Assembly: GCA_009701105.1 (NCBI GenBank)
Contig: WLKU01000005.1
Location: 1 to 23,783, forward strand
DNA length: 23,783 nucleotides
Origin: Actinomycetota bacterium
Lineage (GTDB): Bacteria; Actinomycetota; Acidimicrobiia; Acidimicrobiales; Ilumatobacteraceae
Direction of reading: 5' to 3'
Under the pieces are notes generated by a model that was given only the letters and a program-made list of their open reading frames with translations, was not told the DNA's origin and did not search any database. Shown here piece by piece: positions 21,778 through 23,783 of this stretch (the stretch's first letter is position 1; each line of letters starts with the position of its first letter). The position numbers were made by a program, and so were the translations under genes.

Positions 21778-23376
21778 ATGCCTGGCCTTGGTCGATCCAA
21801 TCTCGTTGTTGCCACTGGCACTGCCCTCTCTCGCATTACGGGACTTGCCCGAATCATCGTTTTTGGGGTGATCATCGGTCAGACAGCTCTCGCTGACGCA
21901 TTTGATGCTGCCAACAATGCACCCAACTCCATTTACGAGTTGCTGATCGGCGGATTACTCGCAGCCAGCCTTGTGCCGTTGTTCACTTCGCTACTCGACG
22001 ACACTGCCCAATCGCGTGAGTCACAGCACGGCACTGATGCCATCATCAGCATCTCGCTCCTCATTCTTAGCGCAATCACGATCATCTCTATCATCGCTGC
22101 CCCCGCGATATTTCATCTGTTTTCAATCCACCCAGCGTCAGGTGTTGATGCCCAAGTTTTTCGCCAGGCTGGAACAGCACTCACACGCATCTTCGTTGTG
22201 CAAATATTTTTTTACGGAGTGAGCGCCTTGTGCTCAGCACTGCTCAATGCAAGGCACCGCTTTTTTGCAGCAGCCTGGTCGCCGGTTGCAGCCAACGTCA
22301 TCGCCATCTTCTTCCTGTTATCAATTGGCTTCAACACTCAGCCAGCAATCACCGACGTATTGAGCGAATCGACGCTGATGTGGCAACTCGGCCTCAGCAC
22401 CACAGTTGGCATTGCGGTTATGGCACTTATTCAAGTTGTGGCGGTGAAGCGCAGCGGCATTGCATTTCGGTTCAGTCCACAGTTTTCCCATCCCGCAGTA
22501 CGCAAACTCATCCAACTTTCCCTTTGGACATTTGGCTATGTGGTTGCCAACCAAATCGCTTTGGTCGTGATCAAAAACCTTGCATCGCCGGGCAGTGGCC
22601 TCGTTGATGCTTATTCAAAAGCATTCATATTGTTTCAGCTCCCCCATGGTTTGCTCGCCGTTTCTATTGCAACCACATTCCTTCCTGACCTAGCTCGACT
22701 TGCTGCCACTAATGATCACACCGCATTTGCGGACCGCATCAGTCGCGGCATCACACTGACTGCACTCTTCACGATTCCCGCTTCGTTCGGTTTATTTGTG
22801 CTCTCCAAACCCATCATTGGCCTGGTGTTGCAGCATGGAAACTTTTCAGCACAAGCAACGCTCAACACCGCACGAGCACTCAGCGGTTTAGCGCTCGGAC
22901 TGACCGGATTTTCTGTCTATCTTTTTGTATTGCGCGGTTTCTATGCCCAGCACAACACTCGAACTCCGTTTTTCATCAACCTCATCGAAAACGCAATCAA
23001 CATCGTTCTTGCCATCGTGCTCGTCGATCGCTATGACGTACTGGGTCTCGGTATTGCATTCTCGGCTGCCTACGTCATCAGCGCAGGCATCGCCACCGTT
23101 GTTCTCGCATCAAAAAACCAATCCATGCGTCTTAGCGGTCTCGCCATTGACGTACTACGCATCATCGTTGCCGGCGCTGTCATGGCTGTTGCCGTCAAAC
23201 TTGGCTCCAACACAATTGGCTCTGCAGTAAAACCGGTAGTTGGACTAGAGGCGTTGACTCGCGTGCTCGTCGGCATCACTATTGGTGGTGTCACGTACAT
23301 TGCAGCGCTCGCACTACTCGGCGAGCCACACTTGCGTAGCTATTGGTCGACGAGAACAACCAAGTCGTCGCGATGA
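21778..23376 (+). CDS. murJ: Lipid II flippase MurJ (MviN family)
   Basis: MurJ moves lipid II across the cytoplasmic membrane for peptidoglycan synthesis. The 532-aa protein is almost entirely hydrophobic helices, as expected for about 14 membrane segments. It begins with the family pattern of a small N-terminal helix followed by GLARIIVFG, DAFDAANNAPNSIYELLIGGLL and SLVPLF. It lacks the long kinase-like and sugar-binding C-terminal extension found in mycobacterial MviN (Rv3910). Start ATG 21778 fits the upstream TACGAT. The last 37 bp overlap the convergent proB gene. Confidence 0.95.
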   Translation: MPGLGRSNLVVATGTALSRITGLARIIVFGVIIGQTALADAFDAANNAPNSIYELLIGGLLAASLVPLFTSLLDDTAQSRESQHGTDAIISISLLILSAITIISIIAAPAIFHLFSIHPASGVDAQVFRQAGTALTRIFVVQIFFYGVSALCSALLNARHRFFAAAWSPVAANVIAIFFLLSIGFNTQPAITDVLSESTLMWQLGLSTTVGIAVMALIQVVAVKRSGIAFRFSPQFSHPAVRKLIQLSLWTFGYVVANQIALVVIKNLASPGSGLVDAYSKAFILFQLPHGLLAVSIATTFLPDLARLAATNDHTAFADRISRGITLTALFTIPASFGLFVLSKPIIGLVLQHGNFSAQATLNTARALSGLALGLTGFSVYLFVLRGFYAQHNTRTPFFINLIENAINIVLAIVLVDRYDVLGLGIAFSAAYVISAGIATVVLASKNQSMRLSGLAIDVLRIIVAGAVMAVAVKLGSNTIGSAVKPVVGLEALTRVLVGITIGGVTYIAALALLGEPHLRSYWSTRTTKSSR

Positions 23377-23783
23377 ACAAGCTCGGCCACGACGCCGTCG
23401 GGTAGCTCGGCACTCTTACGACCTGCTGCAGCGCTTGCTTGCACAGCACTTACGCTGACCATGCCACGTGCAAACACAGCACCACCCATGTCCTGGATTT
23501 CAACGGTGTCGCCTTCTGTGAAGTCTCCGTGCACCTCAGCCACACCGGCATGCAATAACGACGTGTTGCGCTCGATCAGTGCTTGCTTAGCGCCATCGTC
23601 AACAACAATCACACCACTCTGCTGAGCAGCAAAAGCAATCCACAACTTGCGGGCCGAGAGGTTTCGGTTATGTGGCAAAAATTGCGTTCCTGCACCTGGT
23701 GTTTGAGCAAGCGCGTGCACTACAACATCAGTCTTTGTCGCATCAGCGATCACTGTTCGCACACCCGACCACGACGCGATGCG
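23340..23783 (-). CDS. proB: Glutamate 5-kinase (ProB), C-terminal part
   Basis: ProB catalyses the first step of proline synthesis, phosphorylating glutamate. The gene enters from the right edge; only about 147 codons are visible. The segment SWSGVRTVIADA and then GTQFLP correspond to the end of the amino-acid kinase domain. LSARKLWIAFA begins the C-terminal PUA domain, with SLLHAGV, GDTVEI and VHRDDLVVL at its end, typical of full-length ProB. The stop (TAG) lies inside the murJ 3' end. Confidence 0.94.
   Translation of the reverse strand, partial: RIASWSGVRTVIADATKTDVVVHALAQTPGAGTQFLPHNRNLSARKLWIAFAAQQSGVIVVDDGAKQALIERNTSLLHAGVAEVHGDFTEGDTVEIQDMGGAVFARGMVSVSAVQASAAAGRKSAELPDGVVAELVHRDDLVVLVDQ

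Overview
The window looks like a piece of a free-living actinobacterial chromosome. I infer the class Acidimicrobiia (for example a freshwater or marine Ilumatobacter-like lineage). The reasons are an actinobacterial division and cell-wall (dcw) cluster with a structured RNA in front of mraW/rsmH, an MtrA/MtrB-like two-component pair, a DUF3040 protein, a typical actinobacterial HNH protein, a base composition near 50% GC, very tight gene packing, and frequent GTG/TTG starts. No rRNA, tRNA, CRISPR array, insertion sequence or prophage is visible. Genus-level placement is not possible from the sequence alone.

Layout. (1) Positions 1-6915, minus strand: the start of the dcw operon, transcribed mraZ - [structured RNA] - rsmH - ftsL - ftsI - murE - mraY - murD (murD runs off the left edge). 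Most genes overlap by 4 bp or abut. The usual murF between murE and mraY is absent. Upstream of mraZ are four AAGTGG boxes spaced 10, 20 and 10 bp, a likely MraZ autoregulatory operator. (2) Positions 7136-12342, minus strand: dinB - DUF3040 membrane protein - ROK sugar kinase - acyl-CoA dehydrogenase - 95-aa conserved protein - HNH endonuclease - lipoate-ligase-like protein. (3) Positions 12364-17276, plus strand, diverging from dinB: a small glycine-rich membrane protein, an inositol-monophosphatase family enzyme, an MtrA-like regulator, an MtrB-like kinase, a 44-aa lipoprotein and glycerol kinase. (4) Positions 17251-21715, minus strand: MoxR-type AAA+ ATPase - CoxE-type VWA protein - histidine phosphatase - GMC oxidoreductase. 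(5) Positions 21778-23376, plus strand: the lipid II flippase murJ. It converges on and overlaps the 3' end of proB (glutamate 5-kinase), which enters from the right edge.

Themes. Cell-envelope biogenesis dominates: MurE, MraY, MurD, MurJ, FtsL, FtsI and the MtrAB-like system, which in other actinobacteria controls envelope and division genes. Several starts carry a TANNNT hexamer 6-10 bases upstream, as expected for leaderless transcription. The most interesting items are the three-way-junction RNA before rsmH, the phased MraZ boxes, the missing murF, the miniature lipoprotein in the position usually held by LpqB/GerMN proteins, and overlapping back-to-back -10 elements between dinB and a small membrane protein. 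There are no gene-free stretches over 300 bases. The two longest gaps (6261-6498 and 6916-7135) hold the RNA and the mraZ control region.
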